Shown here one piece after another: positions 38,076-49,000 of a DNA stretch of 64,000 nucleotides (position 1 is the stretch's first letter; every line of letters begins with the position of its first letter). The DNA lies in the NCBI RefSeq assembly GCF_030698145.1, contig NZ_JAUYNW010000085.1:1-64000 (forward strand), read 5' to 3'. The position numbers and the translations under genes were made by a program. The notes beneath the pieces are model-generated. The model saw only the letters and a list, made by a program, of their open reading frames with translations, searched no databases and was not told the origin of the DNA. This stretch comes from Phenylobacterium sp. GTDB taxonomy: Bacteria > Pseudomonadota > Alphaproteobacteria > Caulobacterales > Caulobacteraceae.

Positions 38076-38786
38076 ATGAGCCTCGCCGCCGCCGTCCGCT
38101 GCGACCCGCGTCTGATCGTGCCGCTGGACCTGCCCACGGTCGAGGAGGCCCGCGCCCTGGTGGCCGCCCTGGGCGATGCGGTGAGCTTCTACAAGGTGGG
38201 CCTGGAGCTGTTCGCCACCGGCGGCGGCATGACGCTGGCCCGCGAGCTGAAGGCCGCCGGCCATCAAGTGTTCATCGACTGGAAGCTCCACGACATCGGC
38301 GCCACGGTGCAGCGGGCCGCCAGCGTGCTGGCCGACACCGGCTGCGACTTCCTGACGGTTCACGCCGAGCCCCAGGTGATGGAGGCCGCGGTGCGCGGCA
38401 AGGGCCGCTCGTCGTTGAAGATCCTGGGTGTGACTGTGCTGACCAGCCTGGGCGACGCCGACCTGGTCGAGATGGGGTTCTCCGAGACCGCCCGCCAACT
38501 GGTCGAGCGGCGCATCCATCACGCGGTCAAGGCCGGCTGCGACGGGGTGGTCGCCAGCCCGCACGAGGCGGCCCTGGCGCGCGCCATCGGCGGCCAGGAC
38601 TTCCTGGTGGTGACGCCCGGCGTGCGGCCCGACTGGTCGGCCAGGAACGACCAGGCCCGCGCCGCCACCCCCGCCGACGCGCTCAAGGCCGGCGCCAGCC
38701 ACATCGTCTGCGGCCGCCCGATCAGCGCCGCCAACGATCCGCGCGAAGCCGCCCTGCGGGTGGCCGCGGAGATGTTCGGGGTCTAG
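38076..38786 (+). CDS. pyrF: Orotidine-5'-phosphate decarboxylase
   Basis: LIVPLDLPTVEEARALVAALGDAVSFYKVGLELF, VFIDWKLHDIGATV. Confidence 0.95.
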   Translation: MSLAAAVRCDPRLIVPLDLPTVEEARALVAALGDAVSFYKVGLELFATGGGMTLARELKAAGHQVFIDWKLHDIGATVQRAASVLADTGCDFLTVHAEPQVMEAAVRGKGRSSLKILGVTVLTSLGDADLVEMGFSETARQLVERRIHHAVKAGCDGVVASPHEAALARAIGGQDFLVVTPGVRPDWSARNDQARAATPADALKAGASHIVCGRPISAANDPREAALRVAAEMFGV

Positions 38787-38800
38787 GCGCATTGTCCCAG

Positions 38801-38944
38801 ATGCTCCCCCCCTGGGGGAGCTGTCACCGTAGGTGACTGAGGGGGACTTTGACTCTTGTTTGTGGGCTGCAACCCCCTCCGTCTCGTCGCGAAGAGGCGA
38901 CGATCCACCTCCCCCAAATCGCGCTCCGCGCTGGGGGAGGATCT
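38801..38944 (+). repeat. Dispersed structured repeat, copy 3
   Basis: ATGCTCCCCCCCTGGGGGAGCTGTCACCGTAGGTGACTGAGGGGGACTTTGACTCTTGTTTGTGGGC...CTCCCCCAAATCGCGCTCCGCGCTGGGGGAGGATCT. Confidence 0.93.
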
Positions 38945-38952
38945 TGGTGGTT

Positions 38953-39612
38953 TTAGTGCTTCCCCCCGCCGCAGCCGCTCTTGCAACCGCGGGCGCCGTG
39001 ATGGCCGCCGCGGCCGCCGAAGCGGATGCTGACATTGGAGGACGAGGAGGCCGAGGCCGAAGCGCGCGCCGAGGCGCCGGCGAAGGCGCCCGCGCCCGCC
39101 ACGGAGTAACCGCCGCCGCCGCCGCCATAGCCGCCGTCCATGTAGCCGCCGACGCCGCCGTAATCGTAGAAGAAGCTGGAGGGCACGCCGATCTCCCCGA
39201 CCGCCCGGCCGCAGGTCGAGCGGCAGGCCGCGCCCGGCCAGCCATAGTTCTGCGAGGCGTAGCCGTAGGTGGGGATCTGGTAGCCGTAGCCGCGCGAGCG
39301 TTCGCGCTCATCGTAGCGGGCCTCGACGTGGCGGCGGTCGTAGCCGGACGGGCCGTAGCGGTCAGGGCCGGGGTCCGCATAACGCCCGCGCCAGCCGCTG
39401 TCGTATTCCTCGTCCTGGATGCGACGCTCGGCATAGGCCATCCGACGGTCGTCGGCATAGCCGCCTTGCTCGTAGCGCTCGTCGTAGCGGCTGCTGGGAC
39501 CCTGGTCGTAGCCGGGCCCTCCCATGAGCTCGGGATAGCGGTCTCCCGCCAGGGCAGAGCCCGCGCCGCACGCCAGGGTTAGACCGACAACCGCGCTCAG
39601 AATCCGACGCAT
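38953..39612 (-). CDS. Secreted Gly/Tyr/Ser-rich low-complexity protein
   Basis: 219 aa; signal peptide (AVVGLTLACGAGSALA), Y/R/G/D-rich middle, AFAGASARASASASSSSNVSIRFGGRGG tail, paired Cys. Confidence 0.75.
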   Translation of the reverse strand: MRRILSAVVGLTLACGAGSALAGDRYPELMGGPGYDQGPSSRYDERYEQGGYADDRRMAYAERRIQDEEYDSGWRGRYADPGPDRYGPSGYDRRHVEARYDERERSRGYGYQIPTYGYASQNYGWPGAACRSTCGRAVGEIGVPSSFFYDYGGVGGYMDGGYGGGGGGYSVAGAGAFAGASARASASASSSSNVSIRFGGRGGHHGARGCKSGCGGGKH

Positions 39613-39701
39613 GACCGCCTCCGCACACAAGATTTCGGGCGGAGCCTAGGGATGTGGGGCCGCTCTCGCGACCGCTTGCCCCTCAGGCGGGAGCGACAGG
39701 G

Positions 39702-39902
39702 TTAAAAATCAACCGCGATGCCCTTGCGCTCCCAGTCGCCGAAGCGCGTGGGCTCCAGGCCGCTGGGGCCGCCGGCTTCGGCGGCGCGGGCGGCGGCTTC
39801 CGCTTCGGCCGCATGGCGCGCGGCGGCCTCCTCCAGCGCGCGGCGAGCGGCGGGGGTCAGAACCTTGTCCGGGGCGGCGTTAGGCGGGGTCTGGTCGGGC
39901 AT
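39702..39902 (-). CDS. DUF1674 / SDHAF4-like succinate dehydrogenase assembly factor
   Basis: 66 aa ending GLEPTRFGDWERKGIAVDF. Confidence 0.92.
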   Translation of the reverse strand: MPDQTPPNAAPDKVLTPAARRALEEAAARHAAEAEAAARAAEAGGPSGLEPTRFGDWERKGIAVDF

Positions 39903-40013
39903 GGGCGGAATTTAGGGACTGTGAGCCGCCAAGGCCAGCATTGTCAGGCCCGGGATACTGGATCTAGATAGGCCTGCAGGCGTCGGCCACGGCGCACGTT
40001 CGGGGGAACGTCC

Positions 40014-40397
40014 ATGTCCAAGCTGTCCTTGTCTTTCTTTACGGTGGCCGCGCTTTGTGGACTTGCCGGTATGGTCTTCGGCGCGGTGATGGGGATCACC
40101 GAGGACTTCACGCTCGCCCCGTCCCACGCGCACCTGAACCTGCTGGGCTGGGTGAGCCTGGCGCTCATGGGGACCTTCTACGCCATGTCCGGCCGGGGCG
40201 GCCGGTTGGGCTGGATCAATTTCGCGCTATCCAGCGCCGGCGCCATCCTCATGTCGGTCTCGCTCGCCCTCTTTCTCGGCGGCGCCAAGCCGTTCCTGAC
40301 CGGGGTGATGGCGGGGACGCTCATCGCGGTCCTGGGCATGCTCGCCTTCGTCGCCTCGGTGGCGCGGAGCTGGGGCCGGAGCAGCCCCGCGGCCTAA
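40014..40397 (+). CDS. Hypothetical membrane protein (heme-copper-oxidase-like helix pattern)
   Basis: 127 aa; FTLAPSHAHLNLLGWVSLALMGTFYAM with four hydrophobic segments. Confidence 0.8.
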   Translation: MSKLSLSFFTVAALCGLAGMVFGAVMGITEDFTLAPSHAHLNLLGWVSLALMGTFYAMSGRGGRLGWINFALSSAGAILMSVSLALFLGGAKPFLTGVMAGTLIAVLGMLAFVASVARSWGRSSPAA

Positions 40398-40438
40398 GGC
40401 GGCTTGCATCGGGGCGCGGAAGGGGGCACGCCCCGCCC

Positions 40439-41722
40439 GTGACTTCAGATGCAGACCTCGGCCTTCCGGCCCGCCGCGCGGCCCTCGACATCCTTTCCGC
40501 CAGCCTTGCGCGCAGGGCCGGCCTGGACGAGGCGCTCAACCGTCCCGCCTTCGGGGCCCTGCCGCCCCGCGACCGCGGCTTCGCCATGGCGCTGGCCATG
40601 GCCACCCTGCGCCGGCTGGGGGCCATCGATCGGGCGCTCGACGCCAAGCTTGCCAAGGCCCCGCCCGAGGCGGTGCGCAACATCCTGCGGATCGGTGTGA
40701 CCCAGGCCTTCGTGCTGGACACCCCGGCCTTCGCCGCGGTCACCACCAGCGTCGACCTGGCGGCTAGCCATTCCTCGACCCGGGCCTTCAAGGGCCTGGT
40801 CAACGCCGTGCTGCGCGGCCTGGTGCGCGAGCCGCCGAAACTGGACGAGCCCGAGGCCCTTGCGCCGCCCTGGCTCTATGCCCGCTGGAGCGCAGCCTTC
40901 GGCCCCCAGGCCGCTAGGGACATGGCCGCCTTGATCGCCGACGAACCCGCCACCGACCTCTCGCCGAAGTCCCTGGACGGCCTGGCCGCCCTGGCCGCCG
41001 AACTCGAGGCCGAGATGCTCACCGGCGGGACCCTGCGCACCGCCCGCAAGGGCGACGTGGCCGCCTGGCCCGCCTATGAGGCCGGGTCGTGGTGGGTGCA
41101 GGACGCCAGCGCGGCGATCCCCGCGCGGCTGCTGAACGTAGGCCCCGGCGAGACCGCCCTCGACATGTGCGCCGCCCCCGGCGGCAAGACCCTGCAGCTC
41201 GCCGCCACGGGCGCGAGCGTCACCGCCATCGACCGCTCCGCCGCGCGCCTGGTGCGGGTCAGCGAGAACCTGGAACGCATGGGGCTGGCCGCCGAGATCG
41301 CCGCCGCCGAGGCCGGCGACTGGGCCGATACGCGCGAATTCGACGCCGTGCTGCTGGACGCACCCTGCAGCGCCACCGGCACGTTCCGGCGCCATCCCGA
41401 CGTGCTGTGGGCCGCGCGGCCGGGCGACGTGGCGGCCCTGGCCGGGGTGCAGTCACGGCTGCTAGACTCCGCGGCGCGGCGCACTCGGGTCGGCGGACGG
41501 CTGGTCTATTGCGTCTGTTCGCTGGAGCCGGAGGAGGGCGAGGCCCAGGTCGCGGGCTTCCTGGCCCGCCATCCCGGCTTCGCGCTCGCCCCCATGGCGG
41601 CGGGGGAGGGCGGGGCGCCGGAGGCCAGCCTGCTGGCCGACGGGACCCTGCGCCTGCTGCCTCACCAGCGGCCGGGCGGGCAGGACGGATTCTACGTTGC
41701 CCGCTTCACCCGTAGCTCCTGA
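40439..41722 (+). CDS. rsmB: RsmB/NOP-family 16S rRNA methyltransferase
   Basis: LDMCAAPGGKTLQLAA, LLDAPCSATGTFRRHPDVLW, NusB-like N-terminus; GTG start inferred. Confidence 0.9.
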   Translation: MTSDADLGLPARRAALDILSASLARRAGLDEALNRPAFGALPPRDRGFAMALAMATLRRLGAIDRALDAKLAKAPPEAVRNILRIGVTQAFVLDTPAFAAVTTSVDLAASHSSTRAFKGLVNAVLRGLVREPPKLDEPEALAPPWLYARWSAAFGPQAARDMAALIADEPATDLSPKSLDGLAALAAELEAEMLTGGTLRTARKGDVAAWPAYEAGSWWVQDASAAIPARLLNVGPGETALDMCAAPGGKTLQLAATGASVTAIDRSAARLVRVSENLERMGLAAEIAAAEAGDWADTREFDAVLLDAPCSATGTFRRHPDVLWAARPGDVAALAGVQSRLLDSAARRTRVGGRLVYCVCSLEPEEGEAQVAGFLARHPGFALAPMAAGEGGAPEASLLADGTLRLLPHQRPGGQDGFYVARFTRSS

Positions 41723-41785
41723 CGACCCACTCTCTTCAAGAATTGTCGGTTGGCGCAGCGGCCGGGCTTGGCTAAGTCCAGGGAC

Positions 41786-42448
41786 ATGACCCGCGCTCCG
41801 ATCATCGCCCCCTCCATACTGGCCTCGGACTTCGCCAAGCTGGGCCAGGAGGTCGCCGCCATCGAGGCGGCCGGCGCCGACTGGGTGCATGTGGACGTCA
41901 TGGACGGCCACTTCGTGCCCAACATCACGCTCGGCCCCGACATCGTCAAAGCCCTGCGCCCGCACGCCAAGATCCCCTTCGACGTGCACCTGATGATCGC
42001 GCCGGTGGACCCCTATCTCGAGGCCTTCGCCCAGGCCGGCGCCGACATCATCAGCGTCCATCCCGAGAGCGGCCCGCACCTCAACCGCACGCTCAAGCGC
42101 ATCCGCGAGCTGGGGGCCAAGGCCGGGGTGGTGTTCAACCCCTCCACCGATCCCAGCGTCATCCAGTGGATGATGGACGAGGTCGACCTGATCCTGGTCA
42201 TGTCGATCAATCCGGGCTTCGGCGGCCAGAAGTTCATGCACTCGCAGCTCAGGAAGATCGAGCGCCTGCGCAAGATGATCGACGAGACCGGCCGGCCGAT
42301 CGAGCTGGAGGTCGACGGCGGCGTCACCGTCGAGACTGCGCCCCTTTGCGTCGCGGCCGGGGCCACGGCCCTGGTGGCCGGGACGGCGGTGTTCAAGGGC
42401 GGACCCGAGGCCTATGCCGGCAATATCCGCGCGCTGAAGGGCGGCTAG
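41786..42448 (+). CDS. rpe: Ribulose-phosphate 3-epimerase
   Basis: IIAPSILASDFAKLGQEV, WVHVDVMDGHFVPNITLGPDIV, LVMSINPGFGGQKF. Confidence 0.97.
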   Translation: MTRAPIIAPSILASDFAKLGQEVAAIEAAGADWVHVDVMDGHFVPNITLGPDIVKALRPHAKIPFDVHLMIAPVDPYLEAFAQAGADIISVHPESGPHLNRTLKRIRELGAKAGVVFNPSTDPSVIQWMMDEVDLILVMSINPGFGGQKFMHSQLRKIERLRKMIDETGRPIELEVDGGVTVETAPLCVAAGATALVAGTAVFKGGPEAYAGNIRALKGG

Positions 42449-42452
42449 GGCG

Positions 42453-44183
42453 GTGGCCGGCGGCTTCCCGGCGATCTTCGATACGCCCGCCGGGGCCTAT
42501 GTCCTGGCCTTCGCGGAAGGCGGCCGCCGCGCGCTAGCTCGCGAGTGGGCCGGAACCGGACTGCACCGCTGGCTGCTCTCGCATCCGAAGGCCCAGGCCC
42601 TGGCCGGGCGACCCAAGGATCCGCGGCCCGTGGACCTGGCGGCGGGCCATCGTCTCCTGGCCGGCCGCTTTGAGTTCGGCGGCGCCTTGCTGGAGGCGGG
42701 CGTCGGCGGCGACCCCTGGGACCGTCCCAGCCCCTCGCGCCGCTTCGCCGCGGCCCTGCACCGGTTCGACTGGACCCGGGACCTGGTCGCTATCGGCGAC
42801 GAGGGCGCGGCCGAGGCCCTGCGCCTGACCCTGGACTGGCGGCGGCTGTTCGGCCGCTGGAACGGATTCGCCTGGTCGCCGGAGGTGCTGGAGCGGCGGG
42901 TGTTCAACCTGGCCTGCGCCGCCAAGCCAATCTGCTCCAAAGCCTCCGACGCTGAGGTGGCCCTGATCGCCCAGGACCTGGCCCGCCAGGCCCGCCATCT
43001 GGTCAGCTTGATCGACGGTCCGGTCCGCGCCGCCGAGCGCGCCTGCGCCGCGGCCTTGGCCGGCACGGCCCTGGGGGGCGACGCCGGCGAGGCCCTGATC
43101 GCCCAGGGCCTGTCGCGGCTCCAGCGATCCCTGCCCGTGACGGTGCAGCCGGACGGCGGCCACGCCTCGCGCTGCCCTCGCGCAGCCCTCGAACTCCTGC
43201 TGGACCTCCAGGCCCTGGACGAGGCCCTGGTCCAGCGCGGGATCGCCCCGCCCGACGAGATGCTGCGCGCCATCGACCGGTTGGCGGGCGCGGTGCGGTT
43301 CTTCACCCTGGCCGACGGCGGCCTGCCCGACCTGCAGGGCGGCGAGGGCGGGACCGCTGCCTATGTGGCCGCCGCCCGGGCCAGCGAAGGCGCCTCGACC
43401 AAACCGCCGGTGGCGCGCAACGGCTATCACCGGCTGGAGGGCCGCAGCCTGCAGGTGATCGCCGACGCCGCCCCGCCGGCCCGCGGACCCTGGAGCGTCA
43501 CCGCCTGCGCCCAGCCGCTGGCCATGGAGCTGTTGATCGGCGCGCGGCGGGTGATCGTCGGCAGCGCCTGGTCGCCCGACGCGGTGGGACCGCAGGCGCT
43601 TCGCGTGGCCGACGCCGCCTCGACGGCGACCCTCGCCGACGCGGTCTGCGGTGAACCGATCGGCGGCTTCCGGGCCGGGGTCCTGGGGCCGCGCCTGGTG
43701 GGCGCCTATGAGGCGGTCGACGCGCGCCGGCAAGAGGGCGACGGCGCCCTGTGGCTGGAGCTGGCCCATGACGGCTGGGTCAAGCGTTTCGGCCTGCGCC
43801 ATGAGCGCCGGCTCTATCTCGACCTCGCCGCCGACGAACTGCGCGGCGAGGACCGGTTCCTGACCGCGCGGCCGGGCGTCGACCTGGGCCCGGCCGGACG
43901 CCGCTTCATCCCCTTCGCCGTGCGCTTCCACCTCCATCCCGACGTGAAGGCCAGCCTGGCGCGCGACAGTAAGAGCGTGCTGCTGCAGGCCGGCGATCAG
44001 GAACACGGCTGGTGGCTGCGCAACGACGCCGCCGACGCCTCGGTGGAGCCCTCGGTGTTCTTCCAGGACGGCCAGCCCAAGCGCGCCCAGCAGATCGTCC
44101 TGCGCGGCCAGGCGCGGGTCGAGACCGGCGCCCGTGTGCGCTGGAAACTCGCCGCCGCGGAGATCTGGCCGCCGCCGCAATAG
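42453..44183 (+). CDS. Heparinase II/III-family protein
   Basis: 576 aa; ADGGLPDLQGGEGG..., C-terminal VRFHLHPDVKASLARDSKSVLLQ...GWWLRND. Confidence 0.9.
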   Translation: MAGGFPAIFDTPAGAYVLAFAEGGRRALAREWAGTGLHRWLLSHPKAQALAGRPKDPRPVDLAAGHRLLAGRFEFGGALLEAGVGGDPWDRPSPSRRFAAALHRFDWTRDLVAIGDEGAAEALRLTLDWRRLFGRWNGFAWSPEVLERRVFNLACAAKPICSKASDAEVALIAQDLARQARHLVSLIDGPVRAAERACAAALAGTALGGDAGEALIAQGLSRLQRSLPVTVQPDGGHASRCPRAALELLLDLQALDEALVQRGIAPPDEMLRAIDRLAGAVRFFTLADGGLPDLQGGEGGTAAYVAAARASEGASTKPPVARNGYHRLEGRSLQVIADAAPPARGPWSVTACAQPLAMELLIGARRVIVGSAWSPDAVGPQALRVADAASTATLADAVCGEPIGGFRAGVLGPRLVGAYEAVDARRQEGDGALWLELAHDGWVKRFGLRHERRLYLDLAADELRGEDRFLTARPGVDLGPAGRRFIPFAVRFHLHPDVKASLARDSKSVLLQAGDQEHGWWLRNDAADASVEPSVFFQDGQPKRAQQIVLRGQARVETGARVRWKLAAAEIWPPPQ

Positions 44184-44242
44184 ACACGCTGCGAGCGCGC
44201 CGCATTGACTGGCGCGGGCGTCGGGCCTATGCCGCCGCCATT

Positions 44243-44313
44243 CCGCGTGACTGGCGAATGAAGGTGGGCGACCACCGGGGAGCGCGGGATCTCATATGCC
44301 GCTCGCCTGGGCA
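44243..44313 (+). promoter_or_regulatory. ZTP riboswitch (pfl motif)
   Basis: CCGCGTGACTGGCGAATGAAGGTGGGCGACCACCGGGGAGCGCGGGATCTCATATGCCGCTCGCCTGGGCA, conserved pfl elements (GACTGGCG, CCACCGGGGAGCG, CCGCTCGCCTGGGCA), 30 nt upstream of purH. Confidence 0.92.
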
Positions 44314-44342
44314 ATTTCCTTGAAACGCATCAGGAGACTGCC

Positions 44343-45956
44343 GTGCCCGCCGCGCCGAATTTCCCGCCCGCCCCCGACCGTGTCGCGCCCAAGCGCGCCC
44401 TGATCTCGGTCTCCGACAAGACCGGCCTGGTCGAGGCCGCCAAGCTCCTGGCCGAGCTTGGCGTCGAGCTGGTCTCCACGGGCGGCACCCGCGCCGCCAT
44501 CGCCGCGGCCGGCCTGGCGGTGAAGGACGTGTCCGACCTCACCGGCTTCCCGGAGATGATGGACGGGCGGGTGAAGACCCTGCACCCCATCGTGCATGGC
44601 GGGCTGCTGGGGGTCCGCGACGCGCCCGACCACGCCAAGGCCATGGCCGACCACGGCATCGGCGCCATCGATATCGTCTACGTGAACCTCTACCCGTTCG
44701 AAGCCACGGTGGCGAAGGGCGGGAGCTTCGAGGACTGCGTCGAGAACATCGACATCGGCGGCCCGGCCATGGTGCGCTCGGCGGCCAAGAACCACGGCTA
44801 TGTGGCCATCTGCACCGAGATCGCCGACCTGGAAGAGGTGCTGGCGGAGCTGAAGGTGGACGGCGCCACGAGCCTCGAGTTGCGCAAGAAGCTGGCGGCG
44901 CGGGCCTATGCCCGGACCGCGGCCTATGACGCGGCGATCTCGGCCTGGTTCGTCAGGTCGCTGGGCGAGATCGCGCCGGCGCGACGCGCCTTCGCCGGCA
45001 AGCTGGTCCAGACCATGCGCTATGGCGAGAACCCGCATCAGGCCGCGGCCTTCTACGCCGAGGAGACCCCGCGCATCGGCGTCGCCACCGCCCGCCAGAT
45101 GCAGGGCAAGGCGCTCAGCTATAACAACATCGCCGACACCGACGCCGCCCTGGAGCTGGTGGCCGAGTTCGATCCCGCGGCGGGCGCCGCCGTGGCCATC
45201 ATCAAGCACGCCAATCCCTGCGGCGTGGCGCTGGGTCCGGACCTGAAGAGCGCCTATGAGCGCGCCCTGCAGTGCGACCCGGTCTCAGCCTTCGGCGGGA
45301 TCGTGGCGGTGAACCACCGACTGGACGCCGCCGCGGCCCGCGAGATCATCAAGATCTTCACCGAGGTGGTCGTCGCCCCCGAGGCCGACGAGGACGCCAT
45401 CGCCCTGTTCGCCAAGAAGAAGGACCTGCGCCTGCTGCTGACCGGCGGCCTGCCCGATCCGCGCGCGGCGGGTGACGCCTACAAGCAGGTGGCCGGCGGC
45501 TTCCTCGTGCAGAGCCGCGACACCGCCCACATCACGGCCGCCGACCTGAAGATCGTCACCAAGCGCCAGCCGACGCCGAGCGAGATCGCCGACATGCTGT
45601 TCGCCTTCACGGTGGCCAAGCACGTGAAGTCCAACGCCATCGTCTACGCCAAGGACGGCCAGACGGCGGGGATCGGCGCCGGCCAGATGAACCGCAAGGA
45701 CTCGGCCCGGATCGCGGCGTTGCGGGCGGGCGAGGCCGCGGAGGCCGCGGGCCTGCCGGCGTCGCTGGCCAAGGGTTCAGCCTGCGCCTCGGACGCCTTC
45801 TTCCCGTTCGCCGACGGCCTGCTGCAGGCGGCGGAGGCCGGGGCCACGGCGGTGATCCAGCCGGGCGGCTCGATCCGCGACCAGGAGGTGATCGACGCCG
45901 CCGACGCCGCGGGTCTGGCCATGGCCTTCACCGGCGTGCGGGTGTTCAGACACTAG
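44343..45956 (+). CDS. purH: Bifunctional AICAR formyltransferase/IMP cyclohydrolase
   Basis: [65 protein letters not shown]. Confidence 0.98.
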   Translation: MPAAPNFPPAPDRVAPKRALISVSDKTGLVEAAKLLAELGVELVSTGGTRAAIAAAGLAVKDVSDLTGFPEMMDGRVKTLHPIVHGGLLGVRDAPDHAKAMADHGIGAIDIVYVNLYPFEATVAKGGSFEDCVENIDIGGPAMVRSAAKNHGYVAICTEIADLEEVLAELKVDGATSLELRKKLAARAYARTAAYDAAISAWFVRSLGEIAPARRAFAGKLVQTMRYGENPHQAAAFYAEETPRIGVATARQMQGKALSYNNIADTDAALELVAEFDPAAGAAVAIIKHANPCGVALGPDLKSAYERALQCDPVSAFGGIVAVNHRLDAAAAREIIKIFTEVVVAPEADEDAIALFAKKKDLRLLLTGGLPDPRAAGDAYKQVAGGFLVQSRDTAHITAADLKIVTKRQPTPSEIADMLFAFTVAKHVKSNAIVYAKDGQTAGIGAGQMNRKDSARIAALRAGEAAEAAGLPASLAKGSACASDAFFPFADGLLQAAEAGATAVIQPGGSIRDQEVIDAADAAGLAMAFTGVRVFRH

Positions 45957-46002
45957 ATCAGATGGACCTTCGCCCAGGCGAAAACATAACTGATTGATTT
46001 AG

Positions 46003-49000
46003 TTATCTTTTCTTTCCGACATCCATCGTCGCCAGCTCGCGCAGGGCGGCGTTGGCGATGGTGAGCTTGGCGAAGCTCCAGCCGCCGCCGGCGGCCTCGA
46101 TCTCCTCCACCGACTTGCGGGCGGCCTCGGCGAGGTCGCGGCGCAGGGCCGTCCAGGAGCCGATGGCGGCCTGGGCGGTCTGCACCGTCTCGCCGGCCTG
46201 GGCGTTCCCCGAGAAGGCCATGATGGCGCGGGTCACCGAGGCCTGCTCGGCCAGCAGGTCCTCCACCAGCCGCCGCACGGCGGTGCGCTCGAAGCTGTCG
46301 CCGGCCGTGAAGCCGCCCGCCGCGGCGCGCAGCCGGTCGAAGGCGAAGGCGCGGCCCACCTGGTGGTAGAGCCGGGCGACGTTGGGCAGGGCCCAGCTCG
46401 AGGCGTCGGCCAGGTCGACCAGGTCGACGGCGGTGGTCAGGGGCTGCAGGTTGGCGACCTGGCGGGCGAGGTCCTCGGGGGCGCCGGCCTCGGTCATGCG
46501 GACCACCTGGGCTTCCAGGCGTTCGCGCTCGACCGGGGAGAGGATCTCCGGGATGAGCTTCTTGAGCGTCGCCGCGCCGGGACCATAGCGCCTGACCAGG
46601 GCCTCAACCCCGCCGCCGGAGCGGGCGGCGCGTCGGGCCAGCCAGAAGGTCTCACCGCGCAGGGTGTAGGCCAGTCGCCGGTAGAGGGCCATCTGACCCG
46701 CGGCTGGAACCTTGCCGTCCAGGGCCGAGACCTGATCCCACAACGCCGGGAGGGCCAGCACCGCCTTAGCCGCCTCGTAGGCGGTGACGAAGGCGGTCAC
46801 GTCGCAGGAGGCCGCGGTCATCAGCCGTTCCGGGAAGGACGGGCCGCAACGGTTGACGACGTCGTTCGCCGTCACCGTGGTGATGATCTCGCGGCGCAGG
46901 CGGTGGCGGCGCAGGGCCTCGTCGAACTTGCGAACGCCCTTGGGGAAATAGCCCTCCAGGATGTCCTCGAAGAACGGGTCGTCGGGGACCTCGCTCTCGA
47001 TCATGTGCCGCTTGAGCTCCAGCTTGCCGTAGGCCAGCAGGATGGCCTCCTCGGGCCGTGTCAGGCCCTTCCCGGCCTTGCGGCGATCGGCGATGACATT
47101 GGCGTCGGGCAGGCCCTCGACCGCGCGGTCGAGTTGGCCGCGCGACTCCAGCAGACTCATGAACCGGGCGTGCGGCTCCAGCTCGCCCGGGGCGTCCAGG
47201 TCCATCAGCGACAGGGCCAGGGTCTGGTCGTAGTTGTGGGTCAGGACGTGGCGGCCCACGTCATCGGTCATCGACTTCAGCAGCTTGTCGCGCTTGGGTC
47301 GGTTGAACACCCCGTGGCGCTCCAGCGTGCCGGTGAGGATCTTGATATTGACCTCGTGGTCGGACGAATCGACCCCCGCGGAATTGTCGATGGCGTCGGT
47401 GTTGATCCGCCCGCCGCCGAGCGCGAAGGCGATGCGGCCGGCCTGGGTGAGGCCGAGATTGGCGCCCTCGCCCACCACCTTGACCTTGAGCTCGTCGGCG
47501 TTGACGCGGATGGCGTCATTGGCCTTGTCGCCCACCTCGATGTGGGTCTCGCCGCGCGCCTTCACATAGGTCCCGATGCCGCCGACATAGAGCAGCTCGG
47601 CCGGCGCCTTGAGGATGGCGTTCATCAGCTCGGCCGGGGTCAGGCTGTCGGCCTCGACGCCCAGCAGGGCCTTGATCTCGCGGCTGAGCGGGATCGACTT
47701 CAGCGCCCGGGAGAACACCCCGCCGCCCTTGGAGATCTTCTTGCGGTCGTAGTCGTCCCAGGACGAGCGCGGCAGGGCGAACATCCGCTCGCGTTCCCTG
47801 TAGGAGGCGGCGATGTCGGGGTTGGGATCGATGAAGATGTGGCGGTGGTCGAAGGCGGCCTGGAGCCGTGTCTGGGTCGAGAGCAGCATGCCGTTGCCGA
47901 ACACGTCGCCGGACAGGTCGCCCACGCCCACCACGGTGAAGGGCTCGGTCTGGATATCCTTGCCCAGTTCGCGGAAGTGGCGCCTGACCGCTTCCCAGGC
48001 GCCGCGGGCGGTGATGCCCATGACCTTGTGGTCGTAGCCGGCCGAACCGCCTGAGGCGAAGGCGTCGCCCAGCCAGAAGCCGTAGGACTCGGCCACGCCG
48101 TTGGCGATGTCGGAGAAGGTGGCCGTGCCCTTGTCGGCGGCGACCACCAGATAGGGATCGTCCCCGTCATGGACCACCACGCCCTGCGGGTGGATCACCT
48201 TGCCCTCGGCGTCGAGGTTGTCGGTGAGGTCGAGCAGGCCGCAGAGGAAGGTCTTGTAGGCCCGGATGGCCTCGGCGCGCACGGCGTCCTGGGTTCCGCC
48301 CTTGGGTAGCTGCTTGGGATAGAAGCCGCCCTTGGAACCCACCGGCACGATGACGGCGTTCTTGGTCTGCTGGGCCTTCACCAGGCCCAGCACCTCGGTG
48401 CGGAAGTCGTCGCGGCGGTCGGACCAGCGCAGGCCGCCGCGGGCGACGGGGCCGAAGCGCAGGTGGACGCCCTCCACATGGGTCGCCCAGACGAAGATCT
48501 CGCGATAGGGCTTGGGCAGGGGCAGGTCGGCGACCTCGGGGGAGGCGACCTTGAAGCTGATATAGGGTTTCACCCGGCCTTCGGCGTCGAGCTGGTAGTA
48601 GTTGGTCCGCACGGTCGCGGCGACCAGCAGGGCCAGGCGGCGCAGAACCCGGTCGTCGTCCAGGCTCTCGACCAGCTGCAGGGCCGAGGTGATCTCTTCC
48701 ATCACCTTCATGGCCTGGCCGGAACGGGCGGTCAGGTCGGCGGCGATCGCCGGATCGAACTTGGTGCGGAACAGATCGAGGATCAGCCGCGCCACGCCCG
48801 GATGGTTGGAGAGGGCGGTCTCGGTGACCCGCTGGCTGGGATCGAGGCCAGACTGCTGGCGGTGGCGCGACAGGGCCCGGATCAGGGCCGCCTCGCGCCA
48901 GGAGATCGAGAGCTCGAGCACCAGGCGGTTGAAGCCGTCGTTCTCGGTGGAGCCGGTCCAGACCGCCACGAAGGCGTCCTCGAAGGCGGCGCGCAGGTCG

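Noticed and set aside
42013-42396. Antisense ORFs over rpe, pyrF, argG and similar genes
   Set aside because: Shadow ORFs without RBS, domains or independent support.
45966-46006. Small dyads (TTCGCccagGCGAA, ATAACTgattgatttAGTTAT) between purH and GDH as a terminator
   Set aside because: Short stems without a good T-tract on either strand; could act as weak terminators but evidence is insufficient.
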